Shown: one piece after another, positions 15,800 through 23,073 of the stretch | How positions within the stretch are numbered: the stretch's first letter is position 1 | Layout of the letters: each line of letters opens with the position of its first letter | Source: an uncultured Oscillibacter sp. | GTDB lineage: Bacteria > Bacillota > Clostridia > Oscillospirales > Oscillospiraceae | Direction of reading: 5' to 3' | Assembly (NCBI GenBank): GCA_910577405.1 | Contig: CAJTMG010000001.1 | Location: forward strand, 62,001-126,000 | DNA length: 64,000 nt | Notes under the pieces: model-generated | What the model was told of the DNA's origin: nothing | What the model saw: the letters and a program-made list of their open reading frames with translations, nothing else | Database searches by the model: none | Translations under genes and position numbers: made by a program

Positions 15800-16957
15800 A
15801 TGAAACAGGCAATTCAAATCGGCGCGGGCAACATCGGCCGGGGCTTCATCGGCGCTTTGCTGGAACAGGCAGGCTGGCACGTGACCTTTGCGGACGTGGT
15901 GGAGCCCATCATCAACGCCCTGAACGAGCAGCATCACTACACGGTGCACATTCTGGACCGGGAGCCGGGGGAGATTGAGATTTCCAATGTGGACGGCGTG
16001 ATTTCCACCAGTCCGGAGTTTGCCCAGCGGGTAGCGCAGTGCGATCTGATCACCACCGCCGTAGGCCCCAACGTCCTGCCGATTATCGCCAAGAGCATAG
16101 CAGGCGGCGTGCAGGCCCGGATTGCGGCAGGAAATCAGAATCCCATGAACGTGGTTTGCTGCGAGAATGGCCTGCGGACCACCACCCGGCTGAAAAACGA
16201 GGTTGTGAAGCATCTGAACGAGGATGAAAAAGCGTTTCTGGAAGAGCACATCGGCTTTGCGGACTGCGCCGTGGACCGGATCTGCCCCAAGCCGAATTTC
16301 GAGAACATCCTGGACGCCGCCGTGGAGCGTTACTGCGAATGGGATGTTGAACGGGCCGGCTGGAAGGGCGAGCAGACGGAAATCCCCGGCATGACCTACG
16401 CGGACAATCTGATGGCCTACCTGGAACGGAAGCTCTTTACCCTGAACAGCGGCCATGCCATCTGCGCCTATCTGGGCTATCTCAAGGGCTATCAGACCAT
16501 CAAGGAGAGCATCGCGGACCCCTTCATCGGCGGCACGGTTTACGCGGCCATCAAGGAGAGCGGCGCGGGGCTGATCAAGGAATTCGATTTTGACCCCGCC
16601 GCCCATTACGCCTATGTGGACAAGATTTTCGCCCGTTATCAGAATCCCTTCCTGGAAGACGAGGTTTTGCGGGTAGGCCGTGAACCCATCCGGAAGCTGG
16701 AACCCGGCGACCGTTTGATTAAGCCTCTGACCACCACCGCGTCCTATGGCCTGCCTGTGGACCATCTGATTTTCGGCGCGGCGGCGGCTCTGCGGTTCGA
16801 CTGCCCCGAGGACGCCCAGAGTGTGGAGCTCCAGGCCAAGCTGAAAGCCGAAGGTCCTGCCGCAGCCCTCAGCGCATACTCCGGCCTCCAGACCGACAGC
16901 CCCCTCTTTGCCCGTATCCTGGATGTGTACAACGCCCTGGGGATTGCGGCGAAGTAA
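15800..16957 (+). CDS. mtlD: Mannitol-1-phosphate 5-dehydrogenase
   Basis: Oxidises mannitol-1-phosphate to fructose-6-phosphate with NAD+. 385 residues, the usual length. The N-terminal Rossmann motif is IQIGAGNIGRGFIGALL; the family's C-terminal catalytic region includes LFTLNSGHAICAYLGYLKG near residues 210-230. The ATG at 15800 has CAGGAGG 9 bases upstream; an upstream extension of 30 codons lies in the direct-repeat sequence and is not used. It completes the pathway opened by the mannitol-class PTS at 9.8-11.6 kb, although glmS and the LRR remnant separate them. Confidence 0.93.
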   Translation: MKQAIQIGAGNIGRGFIGALLEQAGWHVTFADVVEPIINALNEQHHYTVHILDREPGEIEISNVDGVISTSPEFAQRVAQCDLITTAVGPNVLPIIAKSIAGGVQARIAAGNQNPMNVVCCENGLRTTTRLKNEVVKHLNEDEKAFLEEHIGFADCAVDRICPKPNFENILDAAVERYCEWDVERAGWKGEQTEIPGMTYADNLMAYLERKLFTLNSGHAICAYLGYLKGYQTIKESIADPFIGGTVYAAIKESGAGLIKEFDFDPAAHYAYVDKIFARYQNPFLEDEVLRVGREPIRKLEPGDRLIKPLTTTASYGLPVDHLIFGAAAALRFDCPEDAQSVELQAKLKAEGPAAALSAYSGLQTDSPLFARILDVYNALGIAAK

Positions 16958-16991
16958 TCTGACCCTGACCCGGCCACAACCTGAACCATCA

Positions 16992-17037
16992 GCGTCCTCC
17001 GGCGGATTCTCTCCCTCTGCCGGGGGACGCGTTTTTT
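16992..17037 (+). terminator. Intrinsic terminator of mtlD
   Basis: Stem GCGTCCTCCGGC / GCCGGGGGACGC followed by GTTTTTT. Confidence 0.85.
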
Positions 17038-17106
17038 GCGGCACACAGTGACCTCCAGCAGCAGCGCGGCATAGAATGGGATACATCCTGTTATGGAGGT
17101 TTGATT

Positions 17107-17400
17107 ATGGAACGAATGGAATCCATGTGTGATAAAGACTGCCCCTGCAATGACGGCTGCCCCTGCCAGGAACCGGCAACCATGAAAGCCTGTATCCTGC
17201 GGGTCTGCTGCTGCGAGCTGCTGGTATGCGACCTTAGTACCTGCCAGGAAGTGCTGGTCCATACGGAAAACGCCTGCTGCTTCCAGGTCGGACAGCGGGT
17301 GTGCATCGAGTACAGCGGCGCCATGACCATGAGCATCCCGCCCCAGATCAGCGCCATCTGCATCAAGCCCCTGAATCACTGCGGCTGTAACTGCTGCTGA
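17107..17400 (+). CDS. Small cysteine-rich protein of unknown function
   Basis: 97 residues from the ATG at 17107 (GGAGGT 6 bases upstream; a TTG two codons earlier is possible). About one residue in five is Cys, arranged as CDKDCPC, CPC, CCC, ACC and a terminal CGCNCC. There is no signal peptide. The central part (ACILRVCCCELLVCDL through VGQRVCIEYSGAM) looks like a small beta-barrel with the Cys residues outside it. Metal binding or a spore-structure role are both possible. It is monocistronic, between two terminators, next to the germination genes. Confidence 0.75.
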   Translation: MERMESMCDKDCPCNDGCPCQEPATMKACILRVCCCELLVCDLSTCQEVLVHTENACCFQVGQRVCIEYSGAMTMSIPPQISAICIKPLNHCGCNCC

Positions 17401-17404
17401 CCAT

Positions 17405-17447
17405 AAAGCGCCGTCCGGGACAGAGCGAATCCGGGCGGCGCTTTTTT
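17405..17447. terminator. Terminator between the Cys-rich gene and sleL
   Basis: Stem AAGCGCCGTCCGG / CCGGGCGGCGCTT followed by a T run on the plus strand, with AAA on the other side. Probably works for both convergent genes. Confidence 0.85.
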
Positions 17448-17481
17448 GGGATTGCTTGAAGAGAAACAGGCAGGCGTTTTG

Positions 17482-18774
17482 TCAGAGGGTTCGCGGGGCG
17501 GGAAGGTCGTCGATCACACAGAGGCTGTCGAGCACAAGCCAGGTCTGGGAGAAAGGCCTCATGACATTCCAGAAGCCCGCCCCCTGGAAGCCGTATTCAG
17601 CAATCAGACGGAGCTTGGCTTCCAGACTGCGGGCGTCTTCAAACCAGACCTCGTGAACAACGCCCCCGGAGTCGGTGTAGTGGAAAAAGGGGCTTTGGGC
17701 GTTCTCGTCGTACTGTATGGCTACGTTGTACTCCCGCGCCAGTTCAATTGCCCTCTGGTTGGAGATTGACTGCGCCCTTGTGGTCCCCTGCACAAACGGA
17801 AGCGGCCAGTCGTAGCCATAGTTGGGCACTCCCAGAAAGATTTTCTCCGGCGGGATCTCGGTCACGGCGTAATCCAGCACCCGCCGCACGTTGGGCAGAG
17901 GCGCTACGGCCATAGGAGGACCGGCGGTATAGCCCCATTCATAAGTCATCAGCAGCACAGCGTCCACGGCATTGGAGACAGCGGCATAGCTATGTCCCTC
18001 ATAGAGGAGGCCCCGCTGGATGGGACTGGTTTTCGGCGCAAGGGCAGCCCAAAGGAATCGGCCCTGGGGCTGTAGGAGCTGCCGGAGGCGTTGGAGGAAG
18101 GCGGCGTAAGCATCGGCGAGGGATCCGGGCAGGTACTCAAAATCGACGTCCAGCCCGGCGAAATTTTTCCGCAGGAGGGTCTGAAGGACTTCCGCGGCAA
18201 GCCGTCCCTGCACTTCGTAATCGGTAAGGACGCGGGTGGCTCTGGCGGTATCAAAATTCCCCTCTTCCGTCAAGGTCGAAAGGTGCATCACCGGCTGGGT
18301 CCCATGAGCGGCGGCGGCGTCAAGGAGGGCTTCGTCGTCAAGGGGAAGGAGTCCGCCGGCGGCATTGATACCGTAGGTAAAGGGCGCGAGGGAAGACAGG
18401 TAGGGCAGTTCCTTGTTCAGAAGTTCCATATTGACAAAGGGGTAAGCGTAGCCATTAGAGACAGCGGTTCCTGTTTTTTCATCAAAGTAAGAGACGACAA
18501 GAATCTGACCAGGCCGGACGAGATCAGAGCCGCCAAGTTCCCAGTTATTTCTCCAGAGCTGCCGGACGGAGACGCCATAGGAGCGGGCAATGGAGTAGAG
18601 GGTTTCGCCGGAGCTGACCGCGTGGACCTGTCTGGGGAAGCGCACGACCAAGGTCTGACCGACGGCAAGTCCCTCCGCCGCGTCGTTATCGGAAGCCAGT
18701 CTTTGGGGGGAAACGCCGTAGCTCTGGGCGATGGAGTCAATGGTTTCACCGTCCCGAACAACATGAATCGTCAC
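17482..18774 (-). CDS. sleL: LysM-GH18 spore cortex-lytic enzyme (SleL/YaaH family)
   Basis: 430 residues. Two N-terminal LysM domains (residues 2-47 and 51-97: DTI/YSIA then LASDN/LWRNN and GQ-LVV) bind peptidoglycan. A glycoside hydrolase 18 domain follows, with the catalytic DxDxE as GLDVDFEYL near residue 220 and MTYEWGY near 290. Family members are N-acetylglucosaminidases that degrade cortex fragments during germination. The GTG start has GAGGTGA 8 bases upstream. It lies downstream of gerQ and cwlJ on the same strand, which supports the germination role. Confidence 0.88.
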   Translation of the reverse strand: MTIHVVRDGETIDSIAQSYGVSPQRLASDNDAAEGLAVGQTLVVRFPRQVHAVSSGETLYSIARSYGVSVRQLWRNNWELGGSDLVRPGQILVVSYFDEKTGTAVSNGYAYPFVNMELLNKELPYLSSLAPFTYGINAAGGLLPLDDEALLDAAAAHGTQPVMHLSTLTEEGNFDTARATRVLTDYEVQGRLAAEVLQTLLRKNFAGLDVDFEYLPGSLADAYAAFLQRLRQLLQPQGRFLWAALAPKTSPIQRGLLYEGHSYAAVSNAVDAVLLMTYEWGYTAGPPMAVAPLPNVRRVLDYAVTEIPPEKIFLGVPNYGYDWPLPFVQGTTRAQSISNQRAIELAREYNVAIQYDENAQSPFFHYTDSGGVVHEVWFEDARSLEAKLRLIAEYGFQGAGFWNVMRPFSQTWLVLDSLCVIDDLPAPRTL

Positions 18775-18879
18775 AATTCATCACCTCATCCAACCCTATG
18801 CGAAGACGGAAAGGAGTATCACAAAAAGAGCCGGCGCCGGTTGACCGCAGAGCAGCCGCCGGCGTCGGGCAGGGACAAA

Positions 18880-19524
18880 TCAGAAGGAGTCATTCTGTTG
18901 CAGGATATTATCGCACATTTCCTGACGGCGCGTGTCATAGAACTCGATGTACTTCAGGGAATAGAGGTCGCAGGCGATATAGCGCTGACGGCCGGGCTGG
19001 TAGACGACAATATGATCATTGCCGACTTCATAAAGGATTCCCTCCCAGACGGCGGTCCCCTGGGTGCCGATCAGGAAAGTAGCGGTAACAAAGCTTCCCC
19101 GGTTGCGCAGGAGCATGGATTTCAAGGAACCGAGGAAAGCTTCATTCATAGAAGTAGGCGCTTCAATGACCTCAAGGGGCTGATGGGTCTGGAGGTCCAG
19201 GGTGCCGACGCTGCCATCGAACTCGCTGCGGGGCATTGTAGGCGGCAGGGTCAGCGGTCCGCCGTTCTGATCAACCGGGTAAACGGGGGCGTGCGGGTTA
19301 GGAGCAGCGGCGGCAGGTTCAGGAGCGGGCTGAGCGGCGGAAGCAGAAGCCTGCGCGCCAGGGACAGGGCCTTGGGGCGCGGGATTGTGAACGGAAGACG
19401 CGGAGGAAGTGGAAGTGGTTGTGGTAGTGGTGGTAGAAGAAGCGGAAGCATGGGCGGCAGGCTGGGGGTAAGAGATTTCAGAGGACCAATCCCGCGGGGA
19501 GAAAGGATATTGAGTATTGGGCAT
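18880..19524 (-). CDS. gerQ: GerQ-like spore coat protein
   Basis: 214 residues. The first 100 are low-complexity (Ser/Thr, then Ala/Pro). The C-terminal 85 match the GerQ pattern: a helix (FLGSLKSMLLRNRG), a strand (FVTATFLI), WEGILYEVGNDHIVVYQP, RQRYIACDLYSLKYIEFYD. In Bacillus, GerQ is an inner-coat protein cross-linked by transglutaminase and needed to place CwlJ; here cwlJ is the neighbour, as in Bacillus. The disordered N-terminal extension is longer than in Bacillus. The ribosome site is GAGGTG. Confidence 0.8.
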   Translation of the reverse strand: MPNTQYPFSPRDWSSEISYPQPAAHASASSTTTTTTTSTSSASSVHNPAPQGPVPGAQASASAAQPAPEPAAAAPNPHAPVYPVDQNGGPLTLPPTMPRSEFDGSVGTLDLQTHQPLEVIEAPTSMNEAFLGSLKSMLLRNRGSFVTATFLIGTQGTAVWEGILYEVGNDHIVVYQPGRQRYIACDLYSLKYIEFYDTRRQEMCDNILQQNDSF

Positions 19525-19564
19525 AATGACACCTCACAAGCAGAATGAAAAATAGGAAAAGCAG

Positions 19565-20005
19565 CTATGTTTTGTAGTAGGCGGGCAAAGGGTTATAGAA
19601 GCAGTGGTCGCCGATACGGGTCTGCCAGTAGCCCACCTCGGAGGGAAAACGGCTGCGGCATTCAGGCCCGAAGGGGTTATAGAACCAGAGGGACTCAGCC
19701 ACAACAGGCACGCGGTTCCCGGCGATAGCCCAGTCAGCGATTTCGTAATGAATGGCTTCGGGCCGCATATTGTAGATATTCTGAGGATTGTAAGCGCCGC
19801 CTTCTGTTTCGCTCGCGCAGACGAATTGGTAAGGCTGGAAGATAATATTACGGATACTGCCCTGACCGACGCGGGCATATTCTCCGCCCACGGCATGGAC
19901 GCGGTTCATGACCACGCCAGCGACGGCCTTCATGCCAATGTCCCCCTCGCCGCCCGCCTCGCATTGGATCAGACGCGCCAGCAGTTCCCGGTCGGAATAA
20001 GCCAT
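19565..20005 (-). CDS. cwlJ: CwlJ-type cell-wall hydrolase (spore germination)
   Basis: 146 residues consisting of the Hydrolase_2 (SleB/CwlJ catalytic) domain: ELLARLIQCEAGGEGDIG with the catalytic Glu, AVAGVVMNRV, IIFQPYQF and ESLWFYNP. There is no signal peptide or binding domain, as expected for CwlJ, which is made in the mother cell and held in the coat. The ATG at 20005 has AGGAGG 8 bases upstream; the 41-codon extension is not supported. It lies 40 bases before gerQ. Confidence 0.9.
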   Translation of the reverse strand: MAYSDRELLARLIQCEAGGEGDIGMKAVAGVVMNRVHAVGGEYARVGQGSIRNIIFQPYQFVCASETEGGAYNPQNIYNMRPEAIHYEIADWAIAGNRVPVVAESLWFYNPFGPECRSRFPSEVGYWQTRIGDHCFYNPLPAYYKT

Positions 20006-20184
20006 ATGTTCATTCCTCCTTTGTTGCTGGTACATCATACGCGGTGGAGGGCGGGGAGGTGCCTGGCCGATAGAATTTCCGAAAAAGGCGCGAAAAAAGA
20101 GGATTACGGACCAAAGGCAGTCACGCAATCCTCAGATAGATTATCATTTTGGAAGCCTGAAAACAGAAAAATATCTCTTCGCTC

Positions 20185-21318
20185 CTATCTTTTATCTGTT
20201 TCAAGGATGGCTTGCCGGAACATATCCTCAGTCTGCTCAATAGACCGTTCCAGCGCGTACTGTCTGGCAGATTCCCCGTACCGCCGGCCCATTTCCTCCC
20301 GCTCTCTGGGATGTTCGATCCACCAATCGATTTTTTCAGCAAGGGCGGCGGAATCACCGGCAGGGAAGAGGGAACGGTCATCCAGGGCGAACTGAGGGGT
20401 AGCGGAGCGAGGGGAATCTGCGATCACGGGCACCAGGCCGCAGGCGAACGCTTCCATACAGCTCATGGCCTCAATTTCGGCGTCGGAGGTATGGACGTAA
20501 AGGTCAGCCATATGGAGGATCTCCAGCAAACGTGCAGGCTCAAAGAACTCCATCACAGCAGGGTTCGGCAGTTTCTGGCAAAGCTTCCGGTATTTGCGTT
20601 CCAGCGGTCCTTTTCCGGCAAGAATGACCTGGATTTCATCCTTATGCCTGCATTCTGCGCAAGCGTCAATCAGAACGTCCTGCCGTTTTTCCCCTGCGTA
20701 GCGGCCCACCATCAGCACGTTGAACATCCCGCTCATCCAGTCCTCCTTTGGACTGCGCCCATAGACATACTGAGGGCTGATACCGTTGGAAATAACGTGA
20801 AGCTGAGCGGTATAGCCATGTTCCTTGAGCTGATTGGCGATCATATGACTGGGGCAGTGGATATGGGTAAAACGATTGAAGAAGGTATCCCGGAACCGGT
20901 TATAAACAAAGTCATTGGCCCGTTTGCTGTTGCCCATATGGAGGGTAAAGGTAATATTTTCCGGCTGGCAGTGAAAGGCGGCGGTATGAGGGATTCCAAG
21001 CCGTTCGACGTGTTTGAGGCCCATAATGGCAAGTGGGGACGGCATCATAAAATGAACGACGTCAGCCCAAGCCGCAGCCTTTTCAAAGACGTGCTTGTTT
21101 GGGATTGCGAGCCGCATCCCCTGACTGGTAATCAGGTGTTCGACGATAGGCAAAAACCTCATCTGTCTCACGGCGTACTTATAATCAGTAGGCTTTCCTG
21201 TAGCGATCACGCGGACCTCATTGCCGTGGGCTTTCAAAGCGGAAGCGAAACGCCGCGCGCTGATGGTAGTACCGTTATTTGCGTCGTCGAACTGGTCGAT
21301 AACCAAAACGATTTTCAT
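20185..21318 (-). CDS. Glycosyltransferase family 4, diacylglycerol-glucosyltransferase-like
   Basis: 377 residues, GT-B fold. The N-terminal domain has VLVIDQFDDANNGTTISARRFA and HIHCPSHMIANQLKEHG. The C-terminal donor domain has FNVLMVGRYAGEKRQDVLIDA, VILAGKGPLE and SCMEAFACGLVPVIA, the GT4 E-x7-E region. Similar proteins make membrane glycolipids, but the acceptor cannot be read from sequence. The ATG follows the stop of the TSCPD gene by 3 bases, so the two are coupled. Confidence 0.82.
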   Translation of the reverse strand: MKIVLVIDQFDDANNGTTISARRFASALKAHGNEVRVIATGKPTDYKYAVRQMRFLPIVEHLITSQGMRLAIPNKHVFEKAAAWADVVHFMMPSPLAIMGLKHVERLGIPHTAAFHCQPENITFTLHMGNSKRANDFVYNRFRDTFFNRFTHIHCPSHMIANQLKEHGYTAQLHVISNGISPQYVYGRSPKEDWMSGMFNVLMVGRYAGEKRQDVLIDACAECRHKDEIQVILAGKGPLERKYRKLCQKLPNPAVMEFFEPARLLEILHMADLYVHTSDAEIEAMSCMEAFACGLVPVIADSPRSATPQFALDDRSLFPAGDSAALAEKIDWWIEHPREREEMGRRYGESARQYALERSIEQTEDMFRQAILETDKR

Positions 21319-21321
21319 TGT

Positions 21322-21579
21322 TCACACCTGCGAGAGCATCTGTTCCAGGCCTCTTGCAAGCTGGTCGGGACAGGAAGTAGGCCGGGGCCCGCACTGGATA
21401 CCCTTCAGCCGCGCGACAGCATCCTTGGCGGACATCCCCTTAACGAGGGCGGAGATCCCCTGAAGGTTCCCGCTGCATCCGCCCAGCACCTGGAGGTCCT
21501 GAATAATACCATTATCGTCAAGAGTAACGCGCATTTCCTGAGAGCAGACGCCCTGGGGACGGAAAGAAAAAGTCTTCAT
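21322..21579 (-). CDS. TSCPD domain protein
   Basis: 85 residues, complete for this small family. It carries the name-giving segment GPRPTSCPDQLARGLEQML near the C-terminus and VLGGCSGNLQGI in the middle. The family is related to a domain found in some ribonucleotide reductases and has no assigned function. It is first in a two-gene unit with the glycosyltransferase and has a promoter at 21649-21677. Confidence 0.85.
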   Translation of the reverse strand: MKTFSFRPQGVCSQEMRVTLDDNGIIQDLQVLGGCSGNLQGISALVKGMSAKDAVARLKGIQCGPRPTSCPDQLARGLEQMLSQV

Positions 21580-21648
21580 AAAAAATACATCCTTTCACCC
21601 CGCCGAAAGGGAACCCAGCGAGGTCACGATTTCCAAGATAACTAGAAC

Positions 21649-21677
21649 AGCATAGCATAATTATCTGAAAAAGGCAA
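21649..21677 (-). promoter_or_regulatory. Sigma-A promoter of the TSCPD-glycosyltransferase unit
   Basis: TTGCCT (21672-21677) and TATGCT (21649-21654) on the minus strand with a 17-base spacer. Confidence 0.6.
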
Positions 21678-21748
21678 GCATTTCCACGCAAAAACTGGTA
21701 AAGATGGAGGCGGGTAAGTAGAACGGCAGGCAGTGACCATCAGCGCGG

Positions 21749-22156
21749 TCAAGGGGTCAGCCGTCCTGTGAGCAGGAGCAGGCCCAGGAGTGGCAGGAGG
21801 GATTCCGGGGATTCAGGGAGCCCGGGGAGGGGGATTTCCATAGGCTCCAGGGGCGGCACGGCTCTTTGAAGGCAGAGGACGGGCTGAGTCAAGCTGGAGA
21901 GGGTAAGGGTATCCCGCAAAGAGAGGCCGTAAGAGACGACAGACGCGGCATGGATAGAGCGCAGGACTTCAGACGCGTCGCCGGGGACGAGAAGGAGTCC
22001 GCACCGCGCCTGGAATCCGGACCGGCAGGCGTCAGGGGTAAGGACGAGCAGATCCCAAGAGTGCCCCTCAATTTCAGCGGGCGACCGGGGGCAGCGAACG
22101 CCGTCAGGAATCCAGGGAAGCCAGGACGGTGGGCAGGAATAGACAGCGGCGCTCAT
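21749..22156 (-). CDS. Uncharacterised protein
   Basis: 135 residues from the ATG at 22156, which has AGGAGG 8 bases upstream. I do not recognise the family. The middle alternates strands and helices like a half Rossmann fold (WDLLVLTPDA, CGLLLVPGDASEVLRSI, VVSYGLSLRDTLTLSSL, PVLCLQRAVPPLE). The C-terminus is a Leu/Pro-rich hydrophobic stretch that could be a membrane anchor. It is divergent from the DUF5662 gene. Confidence 0.6.
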   Translation of the reverse strand: MSAAVYSCPPSWLPWIPDGVRCPRSPAEIEGHSWDLLVLTPDACRSGFQARCGLLLVPGDASEVLRSIHAASVVSYGLSLRDTLTLSSLTQPVLCLQRAVPPLEPMEIPLPGLPESPESLLPLLGLLLLTGRLTP

Positions 22157-22281
22157 GGTGCAGGACCTCCTTTTCACAGGGATAGCATTTGCAGGCAGCA
22201 AGAAACCATGCAAAAAAATCTCGTCTTTTTCAAATGAGTGTGATATACTGAAAAAAGCGAGCAAAACGGGGAGTGACGGCA

Positions 22282-22827
22282 ATGGGCATGATCAAAAACT
22301 TTCTGGGGCATTTCAACACGGTACGGCGGCACCGGGCGCTGGTACGAAAATACTGTTTCCGTCTGGGGCTGTACTGGCAGGGGCTGACCCACGACCTGAG
22401 CAAATACGCGCCGGTAGAATTCTGGGCTGGGGTAAGGTACTACCAGGGCGACCACAGTCCCAACGACCAGCAGCGAAAGCTCTATGGGTACAGCGCGGCA
22501 TGGCTGCACCACAAGGGCCGGAACCGGCATCATTTTGAATACTGGACAGACTACCAACAGGACGGCAGAGGGATTGACGGTGTGCCGATGCCCCCGCGGT
22601 ATCTTGCGGAGATGTTCTGCGACCGGCTCGCGGCGGGGCGGGTATACAACGGCGACCACTACGACCGGAGCCAGCCGTACAAATTCTTTCTGCGTGGGAA
22701 GGACAAACAAATGCTGCTGCATCCGAAGACGACGGCGGCATTAGAGGCGATGCTGTTAAAACTGCGGGACGAGGGCGAGGACGCGGCGTTCGAGTATGTC
22801 CGGCGTGAGATTCTGGGGAAGCGATAA
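22282..22827 (+). CDS. DUF5662 family protein
   Basis: 181 residues. Hallmarks of the family are HRALVRKYCFRLGLYWQGL with THDLSKYAPVEF, then HHKGRNRHHFEYW and MPPRYLAEMFCDRLAA. The conserved His and Asp residues (HDLSKY, HHKGRNRHH) suggest a metal site resembling HD-type hydrolases, but no activity is known. The ATG at 22282 is chosen over the GTG at 22273 because GGGAG is 8 bases before it. TATACT at 22244-22249 preceded by TGA may be an extended -10. Confidence 0.8.
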   Translation: MGMIKNFLGHFNTVRRHRALVRKYCFRLGLYWQGLTHDLSKYAPVEFWAGVRYYQGDHSPNDQQRKLYGYSAAWLHHKGRNRHHFEYWTDYQQDGRGIDGVPMPPRYLAEMFCDRLAAGRVYNGDHYDRSQPYKFFLRGKDKQMLLHPKTTAALEAMLLKLRDEGEDAAFEYVRREILGKR

Positions 22828-23073
22828 AGAGGGAATCAGGTTCTTTTGAAGCCGGCTGTCATGAGGGAAAACGCACAAAAAAGCAGGAAGTGTCCGCAGT
22901 ATACAGACGGATTGAACTTATATTGTCCACGGATTATGGATTTTTTGTGCAGGTTGATAATTATTCCCGCCAAAAAGAGAAAGATAAAACCGGACGGTCG
23001 GGGAAAGGGACTTAATATATAGAAGGCGTGAAAGCGTCAAAAAGAACAGAGGCAAGAAAAGGAGGAATCACAC

